NCBI RefSeq assembly: GCF_017427765.1
Contig: NZ_JAFRSC010000028.1
Location: forward strand, 1-64,000
DNA length: 64,000 bases
Source: Methanobrevibacter sp.
GTDB lineage: Archaea; Methanobacteriota; Methanobacteria; Methanobacteriales; Methanobacteriaceae
Reading direction: 5' to 3'
The position numbers and the translations under genes are program-made. Within the stretch, counting starts at the first letter, position 1. Each line of letters starts with the position of its first letter. This document shows, piece after piece, positions 42,646 through 51,736 of the stretch. The notes beneath the pieces are model-generated. The model saw only the letters and a program-made list of their open reading frames with translations. It was not told where the DNA came from and did not search any database.

Positions 42646-43383
42646 ATGATACCTAAATCCCATCCACGTTACGAATCTTTATTGTTAAGAGATAAGATTG
42701 TAAAAGCTTCTGAAAAAGGTTATTTGGCAGACTCTGCAATGATAGCTCATGGCAGAGGAGAAGCTTTCGACTATTTAATTGGAGAAAAAACAACATATCC
42801 CGCAAAAAGAGCAATGTATGTTGCAGTTGCGGCTTTACTTTTATCAAATAATCCTGTCATTTCAGTTAATGGAAATGCAACAGCACTGGCCATTGATGAA
42901 ATTATTGATTTTGCAAATGCCATTAATGCAAAAATTGAAATAAATCTGTTTTATAGAACCGATGAGCGAGTGCAAATCATCACAAAACTGTTCAAGGATC
43001 ATGGCTATAAAGATATTCTTGGATCATTGGATGATGAAATCGAATATTTAAACGACATCAAAAATAATAGAGCATCAGCAAGTAAGACAGGAATTTATTC
43101 TGCCGACACAATATTAATACCTCTCGAAGACGGTGACAGGGCAGAAATCCTTAAAAAAAGCGGTAAAAAAATCATTACAATCGATTTAAATCCGCTTTCA
43201 AGAACTTCAAAGATGTCTGACATTTCCATTATGGACAATATCGTAAGAGCCGTTCCATTCATGACAAAAATAGCTGAAGATTTGAAAACTCAGGACAAAA
43301 AAGTTTTGGTTGAAATGGTAAATGAATTTGATAATGAAGAAAATCTTAAAGAATCAATTGAACAGATAAAAATTAAACAATAG
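42646..43383 (+). CDS. 4-phosphopantoate--beta-alanine ligase (archaeal phosphopantothenate synthetase)
   Basis: A 245 aa enzyme of the archaeal DUF137 family that condenses 4-phosphopantoate with beta-alanine using ATP, the archaeal route to phosphopantothenate and CoA. The conserved start IPKSHPRYESLLLRDKIV, then GLI-type HGRGEAFDYLIGE near 36, SVNGNATALA near 74, NRASASKTGIY near 143 and DLNPLSRTS near 181 are family features. Its stop codon overlaps the GTG that opens the next frame, so coupling with the downstream kinase-like gene is likely. Confidence 0.93.
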   Translation: MIPKSHPRYESLLLRDKIVKASEKGYLADSAMIAHGRGEAFDYLIGEKTTYPAKRAMYVAVAALLLSNNPVISVNGNATALAIDEIIDFANAINAKIEINLFYRTDERVQIITKLFKDHGYKDILGSLDDEIEYLNDIKNNRASASKTGIYSADTILIPLEDGDRAEILKKSGKKIITIDLNPLSRTSKMSDISIMDNIVRAVPFMTKIAEDLKTQDKKVLVEMVNEFDNEENLKESIEQIKIKQ

Positions 43384-43394
43384 TGAGGAATAAA

Positions 43395-43934
43395 ATGCAA
43401 ATAATGGGAGTATCCGGACTACCTGGTTCCGGAAAAAGTTTTGTTTCAGATATGGCCATTGAAAGAGGAGCAATCATGGTCAGTATGGGAGACATCGTAA
43501 GAGAAGAAGCTAAAAAAAGAGGAGAACCTAGTAAAGAAACCGCTAAAAATTTAAGAAAAGAATTTGGAGAATATATTATTGCAGAACTGACAATTAAAAA
43601 AATCAAAAAATTGGAAGAAGACGGAAACACAAATCCCATTATTGTTGACGGCATCAGAAGCCTTCACGAAGTGGACATGTTTAAGGAAAACTTTGATAAT
43701 TTCATTGTTGTTTCAATATTTGCAAATCCTGAAATACGCTTTAACAGATTGCTTGAAAGAATGAGAGAAGATGATTCTAAAGACTATAAGGAATTTGAAA
43801 AAAGAGACAGAACAGAACTTGGTTTCGGAATAGGTAATGTCATTTCACTTTCAGATAAACTGATTATTAACGAAAGCGATTTGGAAAGCTATAAACAAGA
43901 AATAAATGAATTTTTAGAAGAACTTAATCTATAA
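43395..43934 (+). CDS. UPF0200-type P-loop kinase-like protein
   Basis: A 179 aa P-loop NTPase with GLPGSGKSFVS near 7-17 and VDGIRSLHEVDMF near 84, resembling small-molecule kinases such as dephospho-CoA or nucleoside monophosphate kinases. Archaeal members are called UPF0200. The position behind phosphopantothenate synthetase might suggest dephospho-CoA kinase, but another archaeal family (DUF359) has that role, so I leave it open. I chose the ATG at 43395, with GAGG six bases upstream, over a GTG at 43383. Confidence 0.85.
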   Translation: MQIMGVSGLPGSGKSFVSDMAIERGAIMVSMGDIVREEAKKRGEPSKETAKNLRKEFGEYIIAELTIKKIKKLEEDGNTNPIIVDGIRSLHEVDMFKENFDNFIVVSIFANPEIRFNRLLERMREDDSKDYKEFEKRDRTELGFGIGNVISLSDKLIINESDLESYKQEINEFLEELNL

Positions 43935-44615
43935 TTATTTTTCTTCTAAAACGGCATCTTCAATAATATAAACACCACTGTCACGGTGCCACTCTTTTTT
44001 ATCTTTTAAAATTTTTAATCTCTTTTTAAATATAGGTCCATCAACAGCCAATGTTTCTGCTTCGCCGCCTTCAAATGCCAAATCGACATAATATTTTTTA
44101 TTGATTTCAATAAGCTCATCAATCGTTTCATTATCTATTACTCGACCAAGCCATGATTCATCCAAACCCCATGCTGCAACGCCTGAAATGATAATTTTAA
44201 AACCAAGTGAAACTATTTCCCTCATATATTCCTCTTCATCAACATGCCAATATGGTGAAATAATTTCCAATCCCACTTCAGAGCCCAATTTTTCAATTCT
44301 TGATTTTTGATAAACTGAGTAAAGTGCACCTGTGTATATGCATTCCACACCCAAATCTTTTAGATTTTCAAAGCCAACCTTTAAATCTTGGAGTTCCTCT
44401 TCTTTAATTCCATCAGTTTCAATAGACATTATTGGAATATCAATGGCTTCTGCAAGCAAATCAGTTACATGAATATTTGGAACATGAAACATGTATGACT
44501 CATCATTACGGGATTTAATTGAAAGAAGATATTTAACATTGGCTCCATTACTTAAAGCATAATATAGAGCCATTGTACTATCTTTTCCGCCTGAAAATAA
44601 AACAGCAGCATTCAT
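43935..44615 (-). CDS. dph6: Diphthine--ammonia ligase
   Basis: A 226 aa ATP pyrophosphatase-type amide ligase that finishes diphthamide on elongation factor 2. The PP-loop SGGKDSTMALYYAL lies at 8-21, MFHVPNIHVTDLLAEA near 43, ECIYTGALYSVYQKSRIE near 90, and the C-terminal GEAETLAVDGP near 195 is diagnostic of the archaeal family. The length is normal for the domain without the fused RidA units of eukaryotes. It is downstream of a membrane protein gene on the same strand. Confidence 0.93.
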   Translation of the reverse strand: MNAAVLFSGGKDSTMALYYALSNGANVKYLLSIKSRNDESYMFHVPNIHVTDLLAEAIDIPIMSIETDGIKEEELQDLKVGFENLKDLGVECIYTGALYSVYQKSRIEKLGSEVGLEIISPYWHVDEEEYMREIVSLGFKIIISGVAAWGLDESWLGRVIDNETIDELIEINKKYYVDLAFEGGEAETLAVDGPIFKKRLKILKDKKEWHRDSGVYIIEDAVLEEK

Positions 44616-44621
44616 TAGAAA

Positions 44622-45428
44622 TTACCTTTTTCGTTTTTCTCTTACGAATTTTCTGAATTTTCTAGTAAATACACCAAATGATTCATAATAAATACCCAAT
44701 ACAGCAACAATAACACCCACAACACCTGTAGCTAGTACAAAATAGCTAGTAGGCAACATGGTGGAGTTTGTTTTATTATAACTATTATGAACTGGTCCCT
44801 CTTTACTGCTGGCCACAATTCCTTTATCAAGCAAATTATGTTCAAATGTATCTAAAGAAGATGATTCTATAACCAATTCAGCATGCACCTGAGCATATGA
44901 AAGAGAACCACCATAAACTAATTTATACCAATCAGAAAAAGATTTTAAAGCTTCATACGAAGAATAATTATCTTCGAGTTCAATTTGAAGTTTACCATCT
45001 TTAGTCACATTATAATGTTTGTAATGAGAGTCGATATTGCCTAAAATACGATTGAAATATTCATACTCCCTATCATTAAATTTCCACAGAGGAATTGTAA
45101 TTCCTGTTTCTTTAAAAGAAATAAAACCGTCTGTTGCTGTTAAATTCTCTTTTAAATCATTTATATTTATTGAAGAAGACAAATCCAAGTATAAAGTTTC
45201 TTCATTACCTGGTACGTTTTTTTCAACCATACTCATAACTGAAGGCAATTCTTCATATATGGGTTCCAGAAAGAATGCTCCTCCTATTGAACCAATTAAA
45301 AAAGCAACTACAATCACTAAAATGATTTCTTTTTTTGGCATGTAATTTCTAAGCATTCCAATTGAAAAAACGAATACCATCATAATTATAAATAAAATGA
45401 TATAGATTATTGCTATTATCATATCCAT
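44622..45428 (-). CDS. Hypothetical membrane protein with large outside domain
   Basis: A 268 aa protein with two N-terminal membrane helices (about 2-25 and 34-53), an outside domain of about 170 residues with several N-x-S/T sequons, and a C-terminal helix (about 228-250) followed by a strongly basic tail (RKFRKFVREKRKR). I do not recognise it. It sits between the pilin-eppA genes and dph6. A role in the pilus machinery is possible but only from context. Confidence 0.6.
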   Translation of the reverse strand: MDMIIAIIYIILFIIMMVFVFSIGMLRNYMPKKEIILVIVVAFLIGSIGGAFFLEPIYEELPSVMSMVEKNVPGNEETLYLDLSSSININDLKENLTATDGFISFKETGITIPLWKFNDREYEYFNRILGNIDSHYKHYNVTKDGKLQIELEDNYSSYEALKSFSDWYKLVYGGSLSYAQVHAELVIESSSLDTFEHNLLDKGIVASSKEGPVHNSYNKTNSTMLPTSYFVLATGVVGVIVAVLGIYYESFGVFTRKFRKFVREKRKR

Positions 45429-45505
45429 AAGTTCACACAGCCGTTTAACTATTAATTTTAATATTTATAAATTATACAGTTAAATAATTTTGTATGAAAC
45501 TTAAT

Positions 45506-45934
45506 CTATTTTTGATATATTATCATGTTTTCACTGTTCATTGGCCATTCGACTACAAATGTATAGTAGCCTTTTTTTAAATTAAACGAGTCTGTTTTTA
45601 AACTAGATTTAACATTAATCTTAATATTCTTATTATCGCCGCTTTTCAGTTTAATTTTAGATGAAGCATATTTATTGGATACAGTAATCTTGACCGGTTT
45701 GTCAACATCAAGCTTTACTGTTTGCTTTGATCCCTGGCCCTGACCGTAAACCTGTTTAATGGCCTGGACCATTTTAGACAAATCTGCCTTTGTTTTGATA
45801 CTGTCTGATACATCAAAAGTATTGTCCATGCTTTCATGCAGAAGAGGCATCGTGAAAACTACTAAAATTATTAAAGATATGGAAAATATCAATAAATATT
45901 CAAGAGAAATTTGACCGGTACTATCCTCAATCAT
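45506..45934 (-). CDS. Class III signal peptide (type IV pilin-like) protein, 142 aa
   Basis: The N terminus MIEDSTGQISLEYLLIFSISLIILV has a short acidic leader ending at Gly-Gln, with Q-I-S-L-E-Y-L, the EppA cleavage pattern, then a hydrophobic helix to about residue 30. The rest is a polar, beta-rich outside domain. I chose the ATG at 45934, which overlaps the eppA stop (TGATG); the TTG one codon upstream is less likely. Its position directly behind eppA links it to the peptidase. Confidence 0.85.
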   Translation of the reverse strand: MIEDSTGQISLEYLLIFSISLIILVVFTMPLLHESMDNTFDVSDSIKTKADLSKMVQAIKQVYGQGQGSKQTVKLDVDKPVKITVSNKYASSKIKLKSGDNKNIKINVKSSLKTDSFNLKKGYYTFVVEWPMNSENMIIYQK

Positions 45935-46800
45935 CAAACCACCAGCACCAGATGTTTTGTTATCAGCATCATCAAATCACCAAAGCTTAAAGCAATAATT
46001 AAACCAACTAGTATTGCCGGAGTAAATGGAAATGATATTTTTACAGACAGCGAATCTGAAATAAATTTTTGAGCGTACATGATTTTCAAAAGATACATGT
46101 CATTTTTTGTTATTCCTCCGGCACTTTGGGATTTGAAATAATACTTAAAGCCTTTATCCTTACTTTTATAAACCTTCAGGTTGCCGTTTAAATCAGTTAT
46201 AAGATTGCATATATGCTCATCGTTGAAGACATAATCATTAACTATCATTCCCTCCTTTAAATCATTAATGTGCACTGTTTTATTCAATGTGGAATTGATA
46301 ACAGCCTTTAAACTTTCATAATTTAATATATTCACCAGAAAATCCACATTATTTTTAAATATATTATTTTTTAAAATCAGATGCACCGTAAACAGAACCA
46401 AAAATGGAAAGGATACCAGAATACTATTGAAGATTACGCTGAATATGAATGGGTATACAGAAAGTTCGGGGAAAATATTTAAAAAATCAATATTGAGACC
46501 AAATGGTATAGCTGTAGCAATTGATGTAAATAATTTAACATCACCACCACCCCACATATTAAGTTGCCATAGCAAATAAGCTACATAATACGTTACAACC
46601 ATTAAAATAATTGACCCTAAAATGTATTTAACATTACTTGTAATTAATGATAAAATTAAATTCGATGTCAGTCCAAAAAGTATCAGCAAAAAATTTAACC
46701 TGTCGGGAACAATACCCTTTTTAACATCAAAAATTGATGCCAAAATAGCAAATAAAACTGTTACGATAATTTGAACTAAAAAAATCACACTAATATTCAT
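45934..46800 (-). CDS. eppA: Prepilin peptidase EppA (A24 family)
   Basis: A 288 aa membrane aspartic protease that cleaves class III signal peptides before pilin assembly. Catalytic Asp25 lies in FDVKKGIVPDRL (24-35) and Asp87 in WGGGDVKLF, the GxGD-type motif. About seven membrane helices are visible, with a soluble insert around residues 150-250 that holds NDYVFNDEHICNL. Its substrate genes in this window are 45506-45934 (adjacent) and 3497-3994, and probably 3991-4386. Confidence 0.9.
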   Translation of the reverse strand: MNISVIFLVQIIVTVLFAILASIFDVKKGIVPDRLNFLLILFGLTSNLILSLITSNVKYILGSIILMVVTYYVAYLLWQLNMWGGGDVKLFTSIATAIPFGLNIDFLNIFPELSVYPFIFSVIFNSILVSFPFLVLFTVHLILKNNIFKNNVDFLVNILNYESLKAVINSTLNKTVHINDLKEGMIVNDYVFNDEHICNLITDLNGNLKVYKSKDKGFKYYFKSQSAGGITKNDMYLLKIMYAQKFISDSLSVKISFPFTPAILVGLIIALSFGDLMMLITKHLVLVV

Positions 46801-46893
46801 AGTTAAAGATTAAACAAACTAGAATATTAATTATATAGAAATTCAACTTGTTAAATTGTTTTTAACTTGTAATATTGTATAAAAAAAGAAAAA

Positions 46894-48495
46894 TTAATTT
46901 TTAGAAAACTCATAAATAGCTTCTAAAAATGCTTTAAATAAAGGATGTGGTCTGTTTGGTCTTGATTTAAATTCCGGATGGAATTGACAACCAATTGCCC
47001 ATGGATGATTTGGGAATTCTACAATTTCGACTAAAAAATCATCAGGACTAGTTCCGGAAATTATTAAACCTTTATCTTGTAATTCCTGTCTGTAATCATT
47101 GTTGAACTCATATCTGTGTCTGTGACGTTCTTCAATATCGATTTCACCATAAGCTTCATAGGTTTTAGTACCTTCAATGATTTTACAGTCATAAGAACCT
47201 AAACGCATGGTTCCACCCATGTTTTTGATTTTCTTTTGCTCCTCCATCATGTCAATGACAGGATATTGCAAATTATCATCAAACTCAGAACTGTTTGCAT
47301 CCGCATAACCGTTTCTTCTTGCAAATTGGGTTACCATGGACTGCATTCCAAGACAGATTCCAAATAAAGGAACATTATTTTCAATTGCATAATCTACTGC
47401 ATCTAGTTTTCCTTCAAATCCTCTTTCACCGAATCCTCCAGGAATCAGAATACCGTCAAATTTAGATAATTCATCCTTGTCAAGCTCTTCAACATCAGAA
47501 CTTAAGTATCTGATATTAGCTTTAACACCAATGCTTGCAGCCGCATGAAGCAATGACTCCCTAATACTGATGTATGAATCTTCAAGCTCAACATACTTAC
47601 CTACAATACCAATAGTGACTTGAGGATCATTGATTCTTAGAGATTTTACGATTTCTCTCCATTCATCCAATTTAGATGAATCTGGTTCAATGTCTAATCC
47701 GATTCTGTTTACGATTAGCTCACCAATATTATTATCCTCCAAAACCAATGGCACTTCATATATTGTGCCTGCATCAGGAGTGTTTACTACTGCATTTACA
47801 TCAACATCACAGAAGTGAGCGACTTTTGCAAGTAGTGCATCATCAATGTGCTCCTGTGATCTGCATACAATAACGTCAGGATTTATACCTACACTTCTCA
47901 ATTCCTTAGTGGAGTGTTGGGTCGGTTTAGTTTTAAATTCTCCAGCTGCATTTAGGTAGGGAATAAATGTAACGTGGACAAACATGACGTTTTCGCGTCC
48001 TTCTTCATTTCTAAGTTGTCTTAAAGCTTCAAGGAAAGGCTGGCTTTCAATATCTCCAACAGTACCACCAAGTTCAATTAAAACCACATCATAATCATCG
48101 CCTTCGGAAGTGACCCTAATCATTTCTTTGATTCTGTTGGTAATGTGTGGAATGACCTGTACACATTCGCCCAAGTATCCGCCTTCCCTTTCTTTGGCAA
48201 TAACTGATTCATAAACTTTTCCAGTAGTAATGTTAGCTAAACCTTTTAGTTCAACATCCAAAAATCTTTCATAGTGGCCTAAATCCAAATCTGTCTCCAT
48301 ACCATCACTAGTGACAAAAACTTCACCGTGTTGATAAGGATTGAGTGTTCCAGAATCCCAGTTTAAATACGGGTCTATTTTAATAGCTGAAACTTTTAAA
48401 CCATAAGATCTTAAAATTCTGCCCATAGATGCGGAGGTAATACCTTTACCTATGGAACTAACTACCCCACCAGTTATTATAATATATTTTGTCAG
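46894..48495 (-). CDS. pyrG: CTP synthase, apparently started at CTG
   Basis: CTP synthase aminates UTP with glutamine. The synthase domain has [14 protein letters not shown] at the N terminus, [23 protein letters not shown] and [12 protein letters not shown] near 140; the glutaminase domain has GICLGMQ with the nucleophile Cys near 377 and the C-terminal HPEFKSRP. Conserved residues extend upstream of the first ATG (48426) to 48495, where CTG sits exactly at the family's first Met, preceded by AGGAGAGG at six bases. From CTG the length is 533 aa, normal for the family. No ATG, GTG or TTG is in frame there. Confidence 0.93.
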   Translation of the reverse strand: MTKYIIITGGVVSSIGKGITSASMGRILRSYGLKVSAIKIDPYLNWDSGTLNPYQHGEVFVTSDGMETDLDLGHYERFLDVELKGLANITTGKVYESVIAKEREGGYLGECVQVIPHITNRIKEMIRVTSEGDDYDVVLIELGGTVGDIESQPFLEALRQLRNEEGRENVMFVHVTFIPYLNAAGEFKTKPTQHSTKELRSVGINPDVIVCRSQEHIDDALLAKVAHFCDVDVNAVVNTPDAGTIYEVPLVLEDNNIGELIVNRIGLDIEPDSSKLDEWREIVKSLRINDPQVTIGIVGKYVELEDSYISIRESLLHAAASIGVKANIRYLSSDVEELDKDELSKFDGILIPGGFGERGFEGKLDAVDYAIENNVPLFGICLGMQSMVTQFARRNGYADANSSEFDDNLQYPVIDMMEEQKKIKNMGGTMRLGSYDCKIIEGTKTYEAYGEIDIEERHRHRYEFNNDYRQELQDKGLIISGTSPDDFLVEIVEFPNHPWAIGCQFHPEFKSRPNRPHPLFKAFLEAIYEFSKN

Positions 48496-48596
48496 ATAAA
48501 TCCTCTCCTTAAAATTTAAAACTACATTTATAATTTTAGTATTTTATGATATATAAAAATTTAATTTCGCTTATAAATAACTGTGTAAAAAATAGT

Positions 48597-48998
48597 CTAC
48601 CTGCTGTTTTTCCAGTAATACAATTTATTTGAGATATGCCTTGCGGTTTCATTGAACTGGAACTGACCCTCATCGCCATAATTTGCAAAGTAATGTTCCT
48701 GGATGAAATCCATGCAGGAATCTCCGGGCCCCTCGGTAAAGTTGCCTCGCCTGCAGATCATCCCGTAAGCTGAACCATATGGACTTACACTCCAATAAGT
48801 GCAGTTAAGACATATTGCTTCACCATTATCAACTCTTGAATCAAAGTCTACATCCTCATCTTCAAAAGAATAATCATCTGAATCATCAAAAGTGGAGTAT
48901 TCACTATCATCATCCGTATCAGATTCGTCAAAAAACTTCATGCATTCGAAACAGAAATTGTCTTGATCCAATTGGTTACCGCATTGAGGGCATTTCAT
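48597..48998 (-). CDS. Small acidic zinc-ribbon protein
   Basis: A 133 aa protein. The N-terminal zinc ribbon MKCPQCGNQLDQDNFCFEC (Cys 3, 6, 16, 19) is followed by a very acidic linker of Asp, Ser and Glu (about 22-55) and a second Cys set (ICLNCTYWSVSP, MICRRGNF, CMDF). I do not recognise the family; two metal sites are likely. I chose the ATG at 48998 over an in-frame GTG at 49007, since TAGGTG lies six bases upstream. It abuts the esterase gene. Confidence 0.7.
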   Translation of the reverse strand: MKCPQCGNQLDQDNFCFECMKFFDESDTDDDSEYSTFDDSDDYSFEDEDVDFDSRVDNGEAICLNCTYWSVSPYGSAYGMICRRGNFTEGPGDSCMDFIQEHYFANYGDEGQFQFNETARHISNKLYYWKNSR

Positions 48999-49007
48999 TA
49001 AAAACAC

Positions 49008-49784
49008 CTAAATTAACGTTTTAATGAATTCTTTAATGTATTTATCGCAAAATTCCCAGGTATGCTCACCGGGAGCTTCAATGAATTCAGCTTCAATATT
49101 TTTGGATTTTAAGAATTCATGAAAATCAACATTTTTATCATATAAAAAGTCATCAACTCCACATGCCATGAAAATCTCAGGTAAATCTTTACAAGCATCA
49201 ATCAATGATTTTGGATCCATATCAGAACCTTTAAGATTATCCAAATTGCCAAAAACAGATTCATAAAATTGTCTTGAACGCAGCACATTATCGTCACTGG
49301 TATATGTGACAATATCATCAGTTATCAATGCTGCTGAAATCATTCCAATTTTTGAGAAGTTTTTATAGTATTTAAGCCCATTTCTAATAGCTCCATAACC
49401 TCCCATCGAAAAACCTGCAATGAAAGTATCTTCTCTCTTATCAGATAATGGGAAAATATTTCTAGTAATGTCTAAAAGTTCCTGACCGACATATTCACCA
49501 AAATAAGCATGGGCGTTGACATTATCAACATAAAAACTGTTTTCCCCACACGGAATTACAACAGCTATCCCATTGTCTTCAGCGAATTTCTGAATGGAAG
49601 TGTTGGCTAAAAATATATCATCACTTCCGTATAATCCGTGGAGCAGATACAGAGTTTTATAAGGCTTCGGAACTATTTCCTCCGTGTCCTGTAAAAAATG
49701 AATATTATCAGATGGAAGTATCACACTGATAGATGTTCTTCTCTGTAAGCTTTTACACTTGACATCCCCTCTAAATAATACCAT
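49008..49784 (-). CDS. Esterase D-like alpha/beta hydrolase
   Basis: A 258 aa hydrolase of the putative esterase (EstD/S-formylglutathione hydrolase-like) family. Nucleophile Ser lies in GFSMGGYGAIRNGLKYY near 124, a C-terminal His in PGEHTWEF near 247, and a CGVDDFLYDKN segment near 212 supplies the acid. LLHGLYGSDDIF near 48 is the oxyanion-hole region. Natural substrate unknown; feruloyl- or acyl-esterase activity is typical. Start ATG at 49784 follows GGTG. It lies in a run of small minus-strand genes. Confidence 0.9.
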   Translation of the reverse strand: MVLFRGDVKCKSLQRRTSISVILPSDNIHFLQDTEEIVPKPYKTLYLLHGLYGSDDIFLANTSIQKFAEDNGIAVVIPCGENSFYVDNVNAHAYFGEYVGQELLDITRNIFPLSDKREDTFIAGFSMGGYGAIRNGLKYYKNFSKIGMISAALITDDIVTYTSDDNVLRSRQFYESVFGNLDNLKGSDMDPKSLIDACKDLPEIFMACGVDDFLYDKNVDFHEFLKSKNIEAEFIEAPGEHTWEFCDKYIKEFIKTLI

Positions 49785-49792
49785 CAAAGCAC

Positions 49793-49960
49793 CTATTTTT
49801 GTAAATTATCCAGTTTTTCATTTATTTCAGTTATTTGTTTTGATAAAATTTCCTGATTTTTTAAAATTAAATTCTGATTATCGACAATAACTTTAAAATG
49901 TGCATCATTTAAATTTACCAAACCAACCAATTTATTAAAAATATCTTCATTATCAATCAT
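49793..49960 (-). CDS. Small coiled-coil protein, 55 aa
   Basis: A short frame missed by usual cut-offs: start MIDNEDIFNKLVGLVNL, then a heptad-like helix rich in Asn, Leu and Ile (about 20-52, ILKNQEILSKQITEINEKL). GAGGTG lies five bases upstream of the ATG at 49960 and it fits between the esterase and GNAT genes with 8- and 10-base gaps. The good ribosome site and packing support a real gene. Function unknown. Confidence 0.65.
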   Translation of the reverse strand: MIDNEDIFNKLVGLVNLNDAHFKVIVDNQNLILKNQEILSKQITEINEKLDNLQK

Positions 49961-49970
49961 ATTTACACCT

Positions 49971-50378
49971 CTAAGTCCACAGGTCAGTTATGAAAAGAGG
50001 ACTAGCGTCTTCAGCCTTTTCAAATCCACAGTTTTCATAAAAGCCGACTTCATCATCATATCCGACAACGACTATTCGAAGATAATCATTATACTTATCT
50101 TTAATTTTCTCTACTAAATGTTTTCCGATTCCTTTATCCTGATAATCCGGCCTTACCAAAAGATAATGCACATATGCTGTCATAATGCCGTCATCCATAG
50201 CACAAATCATACCCACCAATTTATCACCATCCCATGCAGAGAATACTGTTTCGAAGTTTCTCATTGCAATCTGGAGTTTTTCCGGAAAATGACCTGAAGA
50301 CCACTCTACAGACAAAAACAAATCCTGCAAATCTTTCTTTTTGAATTCGTGAATATCTTTGTATACAATTTCTGGCAT
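49971..50378 (-). CDS. GNAT-family N-acetyltransferase
   Basis: A 135 aa Gcn5-related acetyltransferase. The acetyl-CoA loop is in RPDYQDKGIGKHLVEKIKDKY near 77-97 (Q/R-x-x-G-x-G), preceded by the beta strand TAYVHYLLV and followed by VGFYENCGFEKAED near 112, the usual C-terminal hallmark. Substrate not determinable. Its start shares the last base of the MATE transporter gene, so it is co-transcribed with it. Confidence 0.88.
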   Translation of the reverse strand: MPEIVYKDIHEFKKKDLQDLFLSVEWSSGHFPEKLQIAMRNFETVFSAWDGDKLVGMICAMDDGIMTAYVHYLLVRPDYQDKGIGKHLVEKIKDKYNDYLRIVVVGYDDEVGFYENCGFEKAEDASPLFITDLWT

Positions 50379-51733
50379 TAAACCACCCTATATTCTGTCC
50401 ATTTATTTGAAAAATATCTGTAAATATAAATCGCCGCTCTTACATACCAGTCAATAAACATTGCAATCCATGTTCCAAACACTCCAATACCCATCCAGTC
50501 AGCTATTATGTAAGATAGACCTATTCTACATGCAAACATTACTGCCAAACTAATATACATTACTGATTTTGAATCACCGGCCCCTCTGAATGTTGCAGGA
50601 ATAGTAAATGACAAAGGCCATATAATTATTGCAAATATTCCATGCCAAATAACCATTTCAGTTGTCATTGCTGCTGTTTGAGCTGATAAATTGTAAATGC
50701 CCAAAATTAAAGGCAATAGTGCAAATATTGCAATGTTAATGACAATATGGGAAACGAATACTATAATAAGGCATTTCTTATTATAATATCTTGCCTGTTC
50801 ATAGTCATTTGCACCTACACAGTTTGAAATGACTGCAGTCAGACCCAAATTAATTGCAAAACCCGGAAGCACTGAAAATATTCCGATTGCATATCCGACG
50901 GAGTTAGCAGCTATTGCCATAGTTCCGAATGTCGAAACAATACTTAAAACCAATACTCTACCCAATTGGAATAATCCATTTTCAATTCCATATGGAATAC
51001 CTACATTTAGGACTTTTTTAAGAATATAAAAGTCAAATTTATGTTTTAAAGTCTTTTTAATGTGGAGTTTATAATTATCATCAACAGCGAAATACATTAT
51101 AACAAAAGCGGAAATTGCTCTGGAAATTACTGTTGGAATAGCCACACCGCGAACATCCCATCCCAAATAATAAATGCAAAATGCATTACCTATAACATTT
51201 AAAACATCACAAACAAGCATTATTTTCATTGGCAGACTTGCATTATTTGTTGTTCTGAAAATAGCTGCTCCAGCATTATATATTGCAATGAATGGAATCG
51301 ACAATGCAATGATATACAAATACATATCCGCATTTGCCCAAACGTCCGCTTCTATTTGACCAAAAAGCAATCCTATCAAAAATTGCCTTAAAATTATAAC
51401 TGCAATCATCAACACTGTAGACAGAATTGTTGAAAACCAAACAAGCTGTGTAGCAGAATCCTGCGCTTTATCCAATTGTTTATCGCCCAAATACTGTCCT
51501 GCGACTACAGCACCACCCGTTGCAAGAGCTGAAAAAGAAAAAATAAGAAGTTGAACTAGAAAGTCAACTAAAGAAACCCCTGAAATTGCAGCTTCACCTA
51601 AAGATGCAACCATTATGGAATCTGCAAAACCTACAAAAAATTCTAAAGCATATTCTACCAAAAGTGGAATAAACAGGTAGAGTAATGCCTTATTTGTATA
51701 CAAATAACCTTCAGGAGTTTTAAATATATTCAT
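50378..51733 (-). CDS. MATE-family multidrug/sodium exporter
   Basis: A 451 aa transporter with about twelve membrane helices in two halves. The pattern YALEFFVGFADSIMVASLGEAAISGVSLVD in the first helix pair (quoted in parts), ATGGAVVAGQYLGDKQ near 70 and IPYGIENGLFQLGRVLV near 240 is typical of MATE transporters that export cationic compounds in exchange for Na+ or H+. It lies between the flavoprotein and GNAT genes; acetyltransferase plus exporter suggests a detoxification unit (inference). Confidence 0.92.
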   Translation of the reverse strand: MNIFKTPEGYLYTNKALLYLFIPLLVEYALEFFVGFADSIMVASLGEAAISGVSLVDFLVQLLIFSFSALATGGAVVAGQYLGDKQLDKAQDSATQLVWFSTILSTVLMIAVIILRQFLIGLLFGQIEADVWANADMYLYIIALSIPFIAIYNAGAAIFRTTNNASLPMKIMLVCDVLNVIGNAFCIYYLGWDVRGVAIPTVISRAISAFVIMYFAVDDNYKLHIKKTLKHKFDFYILKKVLNVGIPYGIENGLFQLGRVLVLSIVSTFGTMAIAANSVGYAIGIFSVLPGFAINLGLTAVISNCVGANDYEQARYYNKKCLIIVFVSHIVINIAIFALLPLILGIYNLSAQTAAMTTEMVIWHGIFAIIIWPLSFTIPATFRGAGDSKSVMYISLAVMFACRIGLSYIIADWMGIGVFGTWIAMFIDWYVRAAIYIYRYFSNKWTEYRVV

Positions 51734-51736
51734 AAG

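Noticed and set aside
48426-48426. ATG at 48426 as the start of CTP synthase
   Set aside because: It would remove the nucleotide-binding [11 protein letters not shown] segment, which is encoded in frame just upstream; the protein would lack an essential part of the active site.
49788-49970. Non-coding gap between the esterase and GNAT genes
   Set aside because: A 55-codon frame with GAGGTG upstream fills it, so it is better called a small gene.
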